Shown: piece by piece, positions 26,695 through 35,630 of the stretch
Layout of the letters: every line of letters begins with the position of its first letter
How positions within the stretch are numbered: the stretch's first letter is position 1
From: Ceratorhiza oryzae-sativae
Taxonomy: Eukaryota > Basidiomycota > Agaricomycetes > Cantharellales > Ceratobasidiaceae
Assembly (NCBI GenBank): GCA_030998015.1
Contig: JARWMV010000141.1
Location: forward strand, 1-35,630
Reading direction: 5' to 3'
DNA: 35,630 nucleotides
Translations under genes and position numbers: made by a program
The notes under the pieces: model-generated
What the model was told of the DNA's origin: nothing
The model's input: only the letters and a program-made list of their open reading frames with translations
The model's database searches: none

Positions 26695-27349
26695 TTCAAT
26701 GTAAATTGATTGGGTTTTCCCCGGAACTTTGCAGGGCCGATTTCTTCGAAATCGATCGTAGCAGAGGTCGTATTATATTTCTTTTATTGAAATATCGGCG
26801 ATTTTTTGAGGACAGCACTGAGTGCTGCCCATAAAATTTAAGCCGCGTCCTTATTTTTCCTCCGGAGGGTTCTACGAACCCGCCCTCGCCTGAGTCAACG
26901 CTCCGCGCTGATCCAGGCGAGTACGGGAAATATTCTCACCCTAGATGATTTATTTGTGACGCTTCATTTCCAATTTATCAGCTCACCTTGGACTGGGTAG
27001 TACTGGTTTTGTCGTATATATTCATCATAATCAAGGGTGGAGACTAATTTCCTCCCCAGAAGAACTTCATTTTTAGGGAAACCCCCCGCGCCGGGAATAT
27101 TATCATGGCGCGGTTATGCCCACACGACTGCGTCACTCAATGACAACTGACCCCCAAACATGTGCAGCTACGCTGCATTGTTTGGGGGGCAGTAGGTTCT
27201 TTCCACAACCTGCATATCTGGCGGGGCTTATCTGGATTACCCTTACTTTCACCAAAATGGTGTAAAAACTTACAGCCCATAACCAATTTGGAGTACTGCA
27301 GTTAAAATATAGCACGTTTTCCAGATTGAAATTAAATCTTCAGAATTTT
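26695..27349. other. Spacer with unassigned conserved segment
   Basis: Hairpins tttcttcgaaatcg and ggacagcactgagtgctgcc, a segment 26950-27060 resembling 23480-23600 (shared tttatca.ctcacc and tactggttt patterns), and a family B hairpin (27149-27190). No gene recognised. Confidence 0.55.
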
Positions 27350-27421
27350 GGAAACAAGTGGGTTCGAACCACTGACGTTCTCCTTAAAAGGGAGACACTC
27401 AACCACCCGAGTTCTGTTTCC
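27350..27421 (-). tRNA. trnK: tRNA-Lys (UUU)
   Basis: Perfect acceptor GGAAACA/TGTTTCC, D-stem ACTC/GAGT, anticodon stem TCTCC/GGAGA with loop CTTTTAA, T-stem AGTGG/CCACT with loop TTCGAAC. 72 nt. Confidence 0.95.
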
Positions 27422-28373
27422 TTTGAATTTGACCTGTACTCGCCTGGATCAGCGCTGTGCGCTGGCCTGGCTGAAATAGCGGGCTCGATATCCAAACCCA
27501 CGGGTTAAAGTACGCTGAAATATTCCCTCCCGTGGGGTTAGGGACCGTCGCTCCGCTCGGGCCCATACCCCACGCCCGAGGCGGCCCCTCTGGCCGCGAG
27601 GTATTGCTCGGAATCAGACGCCGGCCGCGCTGGGGACGCCCGGTGGTTTTGGGCCCTAGTGCCCCCCCCCAAGTGGGGGGTCAATGGCGCCACAAGTTTT
27701 GTGGCGCGCATTGCAATCATTGGGGGTCCATTTCCATCCATTATGGGAAAGGGTCGACGGTAAGAACAATTCCTTGTTCAAATCTAAAAAAAAAACAAAG
27801 GATTACACCGATGACTTGGTGTGAGACAGCCGGAACCGTCTGTTTACCACTTCTGATCATCAAAGATGACACAGGAGGCCCTCCGGGGTCGCGGTATACA
27901 GGATTTCCGTCCTTGAAGGTAATCCAACAGAAGAACGACTCAGATTCCTGACCCCCGATTTGCGCCAAATCGGACTCTTCCCTTACAGGCCCCCGCTAAT
28001 CGATGTAGATTTGCCTTCGCAAATCATCGATTAGTGGGAGCCCTCCGCGCTTAGGCCGCCCTGCGGGCGATCAAAGAGCGCGGAGGGGAAGAGGTTCCCT
28101 AGCAGCGTGTACTTGTACACGCTGACGACAGGGTTAGGCTTAATTCAGCAGATAAAACAAATTGTAATAGCTCTGATTTCCCCCCTCTGCTGATAAAATT
28201 TTGCTTACCCGTGCCCGCCTACGATCGCAGCTCCGCCTCAAGTTATATTTATTTAAGGATAAGATACGGTAACACAGCACATTTGGAAAATGTAACCCGT
28301 CTTCGCCGGAGACCGTCGTGTAGCGACGGCCCCGGCATAAATTCTAGGTTATACCTCCCCACTGAATCGTCGC
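27422..28373. repeat. Repeat-rich spacer
   Basis: ccgtggggttagggaccgtc palindrome (about 27533-27570), a copy of the 340-510 cluster (27600-27765), the 188-bp repeat 27951-28138, and ggataagatacggtaacaca (28256-28275), also found upstream of rps3 at about 20367. No gene. Confidence 0.75.
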
Positions 28374-28773
28374 CCGCCGGCGTTAGAGGGAATCCTAAAG
28401 ATTCCCTCGTAGAAAATGACGACCGTTCGTCATTTTCAGCCGGCGGCTAAATATCGATATTATGCCGCGCACTAGCAATCGCAAACGGTTGCGATTGCTC
28501 ACGTTGGTTGGTGGGACAAGTCCCACCAGCAACTAACGCGCGCGGGCCTTCGCAAAGCACCGATTCTTGACCCGTCCCCTAGAAGTTGTTGCACGTACGT
28601 GCAACAATTTCACGCTTGTAGAGGAGACGTCTGTGTGCGGCTTAAGCCGTACACAGACGGCTCCGAAGCACTCCGCGCTTAGGCCGCCCTGCGGGCGATC
28701 AAAGAGCGCGGAGGGGAAGAGGTTCCCTAGCAGCGTGTACTTGTACACGCTGACGACAGGGTTAGGGTAGGAG
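28374..28773 (+). repeat. Family A copy 12 (28374-28545) joined to inverted family F (28567-28773)
   Basis: This A-F pair with its short flanks (gaatcgtcgc before, gggttagggtaggag after) recurs inverted at 31768-32177, a segmental duplication of about 410 bp. Confidence 0.93.
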
Positions 28774-29253
28774 ATTTACAAAGATCGTTCGCTGCCAGAG
28801 GGGCGGCCTCGGAACCTGCATCCGGGTTATATGTGCGCCGAAATATTTCCCCTGATTGTCAGGAGGACCCTCCATAAAGGGCGTGGGCCCAGGCTAAATC
28901 AAGGGAGCAACCCCGCCGGGACCGAAGGGCTCCTTGGGGATCCGGAGAGGGTCTGAAGGACTTGATCTGGACAGACCAACTAAATTAAAAAGCAGACTTG
29001 GTTGGATTTGCCGCCTCTCTAACTTGATGGACGGCATCCAATGCCGTCCCTTCCTAAATTGAAGTATGACCCCTATTTTTCCTGACCCGTCCCCTAGAAG
29101 TTGTTGCACGTACGTGCAACAATTTCACGCTTGTAGAGGAGACGTCTGTGTGCGGCTTAAGCCGTACACAGACGGCTCCGAAGCTTGAGGGTGAATACTC
29201 TTCGACAGGGTTAGGGTAGCTTTTCATTGACCGCAGGCCCGGAGAAATATTGA

Positions 29254-29329
29254 TTTTCCCTTGGGTTTTCCCTTGGGTTTTCCCTTGGGTTTTCCCTTGG
29301 GTTTTCCCTTGGGTTTTCCCTTGGGTTTT
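29254..29329 (+). repeat. 12-nt tandem repeat, six copies
   Basis: Unit ttttcccttggg repeated six times without visible variation, followed by gggcgg. Confidence 0.95.
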
Positions 29330-29364
29330 CGGGCGGAGCCCCTGCGAGCCACCCGGCCCGCTCC

Positions 29365-29536
29365 CCGCGCGCGTTAGTTGCTGGTGGGACTTGTCCCACC
29401 AACCAACGTGAGCAATCGCAACCGTTTGCGATTGCTAGTGCGCGGCATAATATCGATATTTAGCCGCCGGCTGAAAATGACGAACGGTCGTCATTTTCTA
29501 CGAGGGAATCTTTAGGATTCCCTCTAACGCCGGCGG
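29365..29536 (-). repeat. Family A element, copy 13
   Basis: Full 172 nt, with a flank shared with copy 11. Confidence 0.95.
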
Positions 29537-29570
29537 GGAGCGGATATAGGGCCGCAGGGGTTAATTTACC

Positions 29571-29646
29571 TGAGTCGACCAGATTCGAACTGGTATGCGA
29601 AGCCAACGCCAAAGATTGGTGTTTTTCCTAATTAAACTACAACTCA
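29571..29646 (-). tRNA. trnQ: tRNA-Gln (UUG)
   Basis: Acceptor TGAGTTG/CGACTCA, D-stem GTTT/AAAC, anticodon stem CCAAT/GTTGG with loop CTTTGGC (anticodon TTG), somewhat long variable region, T-stem ACCAG/CTGGT with loop TTCGAAT. 76 nt. Confidence 0.92.
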
Positions 29647-31040
29647 TAATATAACCCGTCCTAGGTGAGAACTACGATCTCATCAATAATATAACCCCAT
29701 TTTGTTTAAGGACCGAAGGCCCATGACCCGCCGCCGTATGGACTTTGATTCCGAGGTAGCCTGGAACCTCGGGGGTCCAGGCTACCTCGCAATACCCCGC
29801 CTCCTGGATCTCTAGAGATCCAGGGAGCGGAGCTGCCTCAGCTGCCTAAGCTGCCCTAGAGGGACAGGAGGCGGCGGAAGGGCCGGCGAACGATCGTGCA
29901 AGCACGATCCTCCGCCGGCCCGGTTCCGATTCGAAGAATCCGGAATATTACTTTTTCGCTACCGCGCAAAGAGAACCATTGCGAGATCTTTACCCGGAGC
30001 TAGCGAAAAACTTGGAATTTAACCATGTTTGCCAATTCTGAACAACTCAGAAGTCCTTATAGACTTAAGATGGGACCAGAAGGGGGAAACCTATATAATT
30101 TCCGGAAGGTAATACTTTCCCCCTGCAAAAAGCCTAGGTACAATTAATTATACCTAGGACTTTTTGCCGGAAGAGCGCTAAAGCGGCCGTGGGCGGCAGG
30201 GGACTCCGTATTATCGTAATTTTCAATAGAGACCCCTCCGCGCTCTTTGATCGCCCGCAGGGCGGCCTAAGCGCGGAGGGCTCCAATAATCGGCGAGGTA
30301 TTGCGAGGTACCCTGGAACTTTAAGTTCCAGGGTACCTCGGAATCAGACGCCGGCCGCGCTGGGGACGCCCGAAATGCACCTTTACGGTGGTTTTGGGCC
30401 CTAGTGCCCCCCCAAGTGGGGGGTCAATGGCGCCACAAGTTTTGTGGCGCGCATTGCAATCATTGGGGGTCCATTTGAAAGGGTCGACGGTTACATTTTG
30501 TTAGTTGCTCAATTTTAAAATAGTGTACCTAAATTTTCCCCCAATTAAATCAAATGGAATAGATCTATCCTTTTTCATGTAATATATTTAAAATCGATCT
30601 TTAATATGTTCTCATTTTATGTAGCGGTTAAGTTCTGTTTTTTTTTTATAAAAAACTATGTCTCTTTTATATTAATTAAAAAGAGTCGGTCTGAACATAC
30701 CAACTCAATACTGGAGGAATTTAATCCTCCTCCATTAGCAAGAGAAAAACGAATGGCTAAGCTTAATCAATCAATCCCTCGAGAATCGATGTAGATTTGC
30801 CTTCGCAAATCATCGATTCTCGGCGAGGTATTGCAATACCTCGCCGCTTCGCGGCCTCGCGCTCCCCTCCGGCGCCTGATTCCGAGGAATCAGGCGCCTC
30901 CCGTGGGGTATGGGCCCGAGCGGACCGACGGTCCCTAACCCCACGGGAGGGAATAAAATAAATTCACATTCGGTGCCTAGATTTAGAGGGCCACGTAAAG
31001 CGCGGAGTATTTCTTGTTTTCCAGGTGGAGATTCATTTTT
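29647..31040. repeat. Repeat-rich spacer
   Basis: Family E variant (29752-29790), ctggatctctagagatccag palindrome (29803-29833), gccggcgaacgatcgtgcaa hairpin (29882-29920), a copy of the 298-500 cluster (30296-30490), an AT-rich stretch 30490-30780 with an unassigned 62-codon frame at 30606-30794 (+, hydrophobic start, then charged), family H (30778-30830) and a ccgtggggtatgggcccgag palindrome, with 30832-30966 duplicated at 34355-34486. Confidence 0.7.
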
Positions 31041-31340
31041 GCAGCGCGCTATGCGGCTGCCCAGCAGCGCGCTATGCGGCTGCCCAGCAGCGCGCTATGC
31101 GGCTGCCCAGCAGCGCGCTATGCGGCTGCCCAGCAGCGCGCTATGCGGCTGCCCAGCAGCGCGCTATGCGGCTGCCCAGCAGCGCGCTATGCGGCTGCCC
31201 AGCAGCGCGCTATGCGGCTGCCCAGCAGCGCGCTATGCGGCTGCCCAGCAGCGCGCTATGCGGCTGCCCAGCAGCGCGCTATGCGGCTGCCCAGCAGCGC
31301 GCTATGCGGCTGCCCAGCAGCGCGCTATGCGGCTGCCCAG
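31041..31340 (+). repeat. 23-nt minisatellite, about 13 copies
   Basis: Unit gcagcgcgctatgcggctgc plus cca, repeated without visible variation. The unit has no stop codon in any forward frame, so three long but meaningless open frames result. Each unit can form a gcagc..gctgc hairpin. Confidence 0.97.
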
Positions 31341-31350
31341 AAGACCTAAT

Positions 31351-31443
31351 AAATTAGTCTGGTCTCTATCTCGGTCAACATCGTTCCGTGGTTTGCTTCC
31401 ATGCAAGATTTATAAAATCTTGCTGGACCTGTATCCGCCGGCG
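31351..31443 (+). repeat. 93-nt segment duplicated from 25273-25365, with a 9-nt stub of family A
   Basis: The homology ends after ccgccggcg, the first nine bases of family A; then unrelated ggctgccctag follows. Confidence 0.9.
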
Positions 31444-31484
31444 GGCTGCCCTAGAGTAATTGACACGAGATAGGGTTTATAAGT

Positions 31485-31556
31485 GCCGAAAGTTGGAGTT
31501 GAACCAAGCATTTAAATCTTACAAGGAAATCGTTTTACCAATTAAACTATTTCGGC
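31485..31556 (-). tRNA. trnT: tRNA-Thr (UGU), anticodon stem imperfect
   Basis: Perfect acceptor GCCGAAA/TTTCGGC, D-stem GTTT/AAAC, loop CTTGTAA (anticodon TGT). The anticodon stem ATTTC/GATTT has two T-T oppositions and the T-stem one C-C. It may be functional, edited, or carry sequence errors. Confidence 0.78.
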
Positions 31557-31767
31557 GGTAGGGTTGTGGTCCTGACCCAGGGAAAATAAAACCCCCGGAA
31601 AGCGGGAAGGGGACTTAAAGACCAATTTTGTAAAGCATCATTGAAGGCATTATGTTCTTTAACAATTCTCCGCGCTCTTTGATCGCCCGAAGGGCGGCCT
31701 AAGCGGGGGCTCGTCTTGTGGCGCGCATTGCAATCATTGGGGAGCAGCTGAAAGGGAAGAGAGAGAA

Positions 31768-32167
31768 CTCCTACCCTAACCCTGTCGTCAGCGTGTACAA
31801 GTACACGCTGCTAGGGAACCTCTTCCCCTCCGCGCTCTTTGATCGCCCGCAGGGCGGCCTAAGCGCGGAGTGCTTCGGAGCCGTCTGTGTACGGCTTAAG
31901 CCGCACACAGACGTCTCCTCTACAAGCGTGAAATTGTTGCACGTACGTGCAACAACTTCTAGGGGACGGGTCAAGAATCGGTGCTTTGCGAAGGCCCGCG
32001 CGCGTTAGTTGCTGGTGGGACTTGTCCCACCAACCAACGTGAGCAATCGCAACCGTTTGCGATTGCTAGTGCGCGGCATAATATCGATATTTAGCCGCCG
32101 GCTGAAAATGACGAACGGTCGTCATTTTCTACGAGGGAATCTTTAGGATTCCCTCTAACGCCGGCGG
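31768..32167. repeat. Family F (31768-31974) and family A copy 14 (31996-32167)
   Basis: Inverted duplicate of 28374-28773. The family A copy ends in the C-terminal codons of the following endonuclease. Confidence 0.93.
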
Positions 32168-33100
32168 GCGACGATTCTGTGGGGCTGTATCACAGGTAAT
32201 GATTTGGATGGAATTCTAAAACCGGCCCCATTTTTGTTAATGGTGCAATTTAAATTCCATTTATGACCCGTGCACGCCTGCGAACGCCTTGGCTTAAGCC
32301 AAGGCGGCCCTGGCGTGCGCGCGGCGTCTGATTCCGAGGCAATACCTCGCCGAGAATCGATGATTTGCGAAGGCAAATCTACATCGATTCTCGAGGGGGC
32401 TAAAAGATTTACCTCGGCCAAAGTAAAACAATTTGTGGAAAGATAAATTACTCGGTTTTTATTACAGAAACCACCGTCATCACACAGCCAATAGGCGAGC
32501 CCTAAAGGCGTTAATAACTCACCGATGTTGTTAGGAATTATTTTGTTACCTTCAATGTAAAATAAGTTATGGAATTCGGTAAAACAAGGCAACGAATAAG
32601 TTCTAAAATATACAGAACCATACTCCATCCCGGGCCGTGTTTTAAGAACCCGGCTCTGAGTTTTAGGAGCAGTAAGGCAATAAGTTATGAATAAGTCGAA
32701 CAGGTGAAAAAGATAATCCTTGTGAATTAGCCCTTGTTCAAATTTTAATAATACATTTACACCCCCTTTACCTTTTCTAAAATTCAAATCACCCAAAATA
32801 AGACCAATTAGTATATCTTTGTGGTATTGGGAAAGAACAAATTTCGATCGCTCTAGACTGGAAAGGCCCCGTGTTTGAACAGTTTGATTTTGGAAAGTAA
32901 TTCCCCGCCGGCGTTAGAGGGAATCCTAAAGATTCCCTCGTAGAAAATGACGACCGTTCGTCATTTTCAGCCGGCGGCTAAATATCGATATTATGCCGCG
33001 CACTAGCAATCGCAAACGGTTGCGATTGCTCACGTTGGTTGGTGGGACAAGTCCCACCAGCAACTAACGCGCGCGGGCTGTTTAATAAATTATTTTTCAT
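32168..33100 (-). CDS. Free-standing LAGLIDADG_2 homing endonuclease with GC inserts
   Basis: Likely ATG at 33100-33098 (MKNNLLNS), interrupted after eight codons by family A copy 15 (33076-32905). It then reads SSLERSKFVLSQYHKDILIG and LILGDLNFRKGKGG (first motif), LIHKDYLFHLFDLFITYC, FRTYSLPCFTEFHNLFYIEG, GELLTPLGLAYWLCDDGGF (second motif) and LAEVNLLA. A D/E/H insert (about 32267-32397) of stop-free GC codons follows, then KWNLNCTINKNGAGFRIP. It ends in family A copy 14. Unlike the intronic genes it lies between tRNA-Thr and tRNA-Leu. Its ELLTPLGLAYW stretch shows the uninterrupted state of the site that carries B+C in two relatives. Activity doubtful. Confidence 0.82.
32267..32397 (-). 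repeat. Composite D/E/H insert that keeps the HE frame open
   Basis: Short family D, remnants of E and a family H hairpin. Translated on the minus strand it adds about 45 residues (PSRIDVDLPSQ..) without a stop, replacing roughly five codons seen in a relative (KTLNE). Confidence 0.85.
32905..33076 (+). repeat. Family A element, copy 15
   Basis: Full 172 nt, inserted close after the start codon of the free-standing endonuclease. Confidence 0.95.
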
Positions 33101-34865
33101 GGTAATTTGTGTTTTCGATCTTATGACTTCATGTTTCGTATTAAATTTCTAGGTTTTTCAACCGAAGGACCAGCTGGGATCATAATAAAAATGACCTAGA
33201 AACATAACCCCGTGGGCAGCATGGCTTAATACTTGCTGCTCCAGGTAACCAGGTTGATCTGACTAGACCAACCTGCTTCAATATTTCAATTGACGGAAGT
33301 TGATCTGGTCAGACCAACTGACTTTTTTGCAGACGTCAATTTCCCGTCGGGTCGTAGGGGGATTGAAGAGTTATTATTGTAATAAAGCAGGCCTTGTTTT
33401 AATTAAAGCCCGCTTTTTTAATGATGTTTCTTACCCGTGCCCGCCTACGATCGCAGCTCCGCCTCAAGTTATAAACATTTCCGAAGCCATGTTCTTGGTA
33501 TACAAAGACCGCAGAGCTGGTCCTGCGCGGCTAAATATTTAGAATTGAAAATCTTTTGAGAACCATGGCATAGCCCGCGCCCTACAAACGAAGATGAGGC
33601 GTGACAAAGCCGACAGGACGGCGGCAATTGCCGCCCATGTCGCGGCATCTACAATACAGAACTCCTAATTGACCACGGGCCCTAGCATTAATTGTAGGGT
33701 CCCACTAATATCACCCCATTTTGTCTAAGACCTTGACCCGCCGCGGGCTGACGACAAGGAGTAATGCCGTACTCAATAGGTTCCAATTCTGTCTAAATTT
33801 TAAATTGGTATGGTACCCCATCCTCTGAAAAAGGGTCGTCTTCCAGATGGAGATTATTCTCCTCCAGAAGACTTTAAACAAAAATCCACTTCCTTCTGGG
33901 CCTATCTACGTAGTCCGCGGAGCACGCCCTTTTAAAACAATCATTCCCTGAACTTTTCTTCCCCTTTTCCAACAGGGCGGATAAAGTGTGATTGACTAAA
34001 ATTGAACAGAAAAGCTACCCTAACCCTGTCGAAGAGTATTCACCCTCAAGCTTCGGAGCCGTCTGTGTACGGCTTAAGCCGCACACAGACGTCTCCTCTA
34101 CAAGCGTGAAATTGTTGCACGTACGTGCAACAACTTCTAGGGGACGGGTCAGGCATAATTAAGGGGTTCGGTTTGAAATATCAGGGCCCCTCTAAATCTA
34201 ACCCGTGCACGCCTACGATCGCAGCTCCGCCTCAAGCGTGAAGTTGTTGCACGTACGTGCAACAATTTAAGCTAGAGGATCAGCTGCGGCCCTGGCGTGC
34301 GCGGGCGTCTGATTCCGAGGTACCCTGGAACTTAAAGTTCCAGGGTACCTCGCAATACCTCGCCGCTTCGCGGCCTCGCGCTCCCCTCCGGCGCCTGATT
34401 CCGAGGAATCAGGCGCCTCCCGTGGGGTATGGGCCCGAGCGGACCGACGGTCCCTAACCCCACGGGAGGGAATAAAATGAATTCACCTACTGACCCCCAA
34501 ACATGTGCAGCTACGCTGCATTGTTTGGTGGGCAGCAATGTCGGGGGTCTACTGACCCCCAAACATGTGCAGCTACGCTGCATTGTTTGGTGGGCAGCAA
34601 CCCCCCGATATTGTAATGCCCGCCGGCGTTAGAGGGAATCCTAAAGATTCCCTCTAACGCGCGCGGCAATGTCGGGGGTCTACGGTGCCTAGATTTATAG
34701 GGATTCCCTGTATTTACAGTCTTCCAGGGTGGAAATAAATATCCATCACAGAAAAAACCTTCCGAGCTTTAGCTCGGCATATAGCGTAAAAGACGCATAT
34801 ATTATTTAACCCTTAATTTTACGCGATTATTGTAACAATAATTTATTTTGTTTAAATAAATTAAT
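33101..34865. repeat. Repeat-rich spacer
   Basis: Hairpin ttgatctggtcagaccaa (33300-33318, as at 22717), a gtgcccgcctacgatcgcag block (33436-33456, as at 28210 and 20626), partial family F (34015-34152), family E (34317-34350), a duplicated palindrome block (34355-34486), a family B hairpin (34495-34535) and the block 34552-34687 with the second 47-nt family A core (34620-34666). No gene found. Confidence 0.75.
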
Positions 34866-34947
34866 ACGAACAAAGAGACTTGAACTCTTACGGATCTACT
34901 CCACTTTTACTTAACAAAAGACTGGCTACCAATTTCAGCATGTTCGC
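34866..34947 (-). tRNA. trnL: tRNA-Leu (UAA)
   Basis: Acceptor GCGAACA/TGTTCGT, anticodon stem CTTTT/AAAAG with loop GTTAAGT (anticodon TAA), variable arm tggagtagatccg, T-stem AAGAG/CTCTT with loop TTCAAGT. 82 nt, class II. Confidence 0.92.
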
Positions 34948-35630
34948 TTTTTAAATGGACTTGTTGTGGGATTTACAGCTCCTATGTATTTTGAAATATA
35001 TAGGAGTATGTTCCGGAAAAAAAGAGACCGGAGGGGAGCAAAATTTTATATAGACCCCGGAACCGGCCCTGTGTGGTCCCTCTAGGAGGGGTTTCGCCCA
35101 AGGCCATGCAGGAACGGTTCGTGCGCATGACCTTATAAGCCGATTTTGTATCGCATCATAGTAGACCCCCAACAAGGCAATGGCCTCCCAATGCGTCACA
35201 AACGTATTGGGGGGGCCATTACCTTATTGGGGGGCGGATGCCCCTCAAACAATGCAGCGTAGCTGCACATGTTTGGGGGGCAGTAGGAATATGCGGTGAC
35301 AACAAATCTAACGCGCTCTTTGATCGCCCGCAGGGCGGCCTAAGAGGTTCCCTAGCAGCGTGTACTTGTACACGCTGACGACAGGGTTAGGGTAGCTTAT
35401 CATTGACCGCAGGCCCGGAGAAATATATTTATAACCAGAGCCATATTTATTTCCCCTACAAACCCAAAGGCCTCCCAATGCGTTACCAAGCCTGTAAGGC
35501 ACGCCCTACGGGCCAGCGTATTGGGAGTGCCATTACCCCCCCAAACAATGCAGCATAGCTGCATCAGTTTGGGGGGTCGACGGGGCGCTTGGCCAAAGGC
35601 ACAATGCGCCCACATCGTGGTTGGGACGCC
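34948..35630. repeat. Terminal spacer with C and B hairpins
   Basis: Short C-like hairpin nested in a ccccaacaaggcaatggcct stem (35165-35235), family B (35239-35282), partial family F (35344-35395) and a full C+B composite (35470-35578) whose C part is the reverse complement of 1-72. No gene. Confidence 0.8.

Larger units (their letters stand above)
28774..29570. repeat. Spacer with partial family F, 12-nt tandem repeat and family A copy 13
   Basis: 28895-29060 is an unassigned stretch with ggacggcatccaatgccgtc hairpin, similar to 22958-22980. Partial family F at 29085-29217, ttttcccttggg tandem repeats at 29254-29329, then family A at 29365-29536. No gene. Confidence 0.75.

Noticed and set aside
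30606..30794. 62-codon frame as a small mitochondrial protein gene
   Set aside because: No recognised family; its end runs into a family H hairpin.
31041..31340. CRISPR array
   Set aside because: The repeats are directly adjacent with no spacers, and the window is mitochondrial.
31014..31473. Three overlapping alanine/cysteine/proline-rich open frames
   Set aside because: They are produced by a 23-nt tandem repeat without stop codons; the frames encode the same repeat shifted and have no family resemblance.

Overview
The window is mitochondrial DNA of a fungus. It carries parts of nad2 (respiratory complex I), a complete rps3 split by two group I introns, several LAGLIDADG and GIY-YIG homing endonuclease (HE) genes, and nine confident tRNA genes plus one tRNA-like locus, all in AT-rich sequence that is peppered with GC-rich hairpin repeats. 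One conserved Trp position in an HE is TGA, which fits mitochondrial code 4. I found no rRNA gene. The lineage below fungi cannot be fixed from this window; the density of double-hairpin elements is reminiscent of chytrid and blastoclad mitochondria.

Layout. (1) 1-12354 is a giant palindrome centred on a single unpaired base (T5782) inside a GC-rich element. Each arm holds nad2 exon 1, a group I intron with a LAGLIDADG HE, nad2 exon 2, a GIY-YIG HE, a degraded second copy of the end of nad2 exon 2 followed by a group I core, and the start of another LAGLIDADG HE, which the palindrome centre cuts off. The 3' end of nad2 is absent from both arms. The right arm (minus strand) has open nad2 exons. 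The left arm has single-base deletions in homopolymers and lacks a 784-bp module. (2) 12985-20347 (minus) is rps3: three exons of 540, 375 and 141 nt that join to a clean 351-codon frame. Its two introns are related to each other. Intron 1 appears nested: a LAGLIDADG_1 gene is split by a unit carrying a LAGLIDADG_2 gene. (3) 20348-35630 is about 15 kb of repeat-rich spacer with tRNAs Met(CAU) x2, Tyr, Phe, Ala, Lys, Gln, Thr and Leu(UAA), all on the minus strand, one tRNA-like locus invaded by GC hairpins, and one free-standing LAGLIDADG_2 gene.

The most striking feature is a community of GC-rich repeat families, called A to H here. Family A is a 172-nt multi-hairpin element with 15 full copies and two 47-nt core-only copies. 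Families B and C usually form a composite. These elements sit between genes and also inside nearly every HE reading frame, where the protein resumes on the far side of the insert, often with a short target duplication. They are absent from the nad2 and rps3 exons. The same composite has entered homologous codons of different HE genes. This is either a very active site-preferring hairpin element system tolerated in dispensable HE genes, or inserts that are removed or bypassed during expression, as in the byp elements known from Magnusiomyces mitochondria. Only RNA and protein data can tell these apart.
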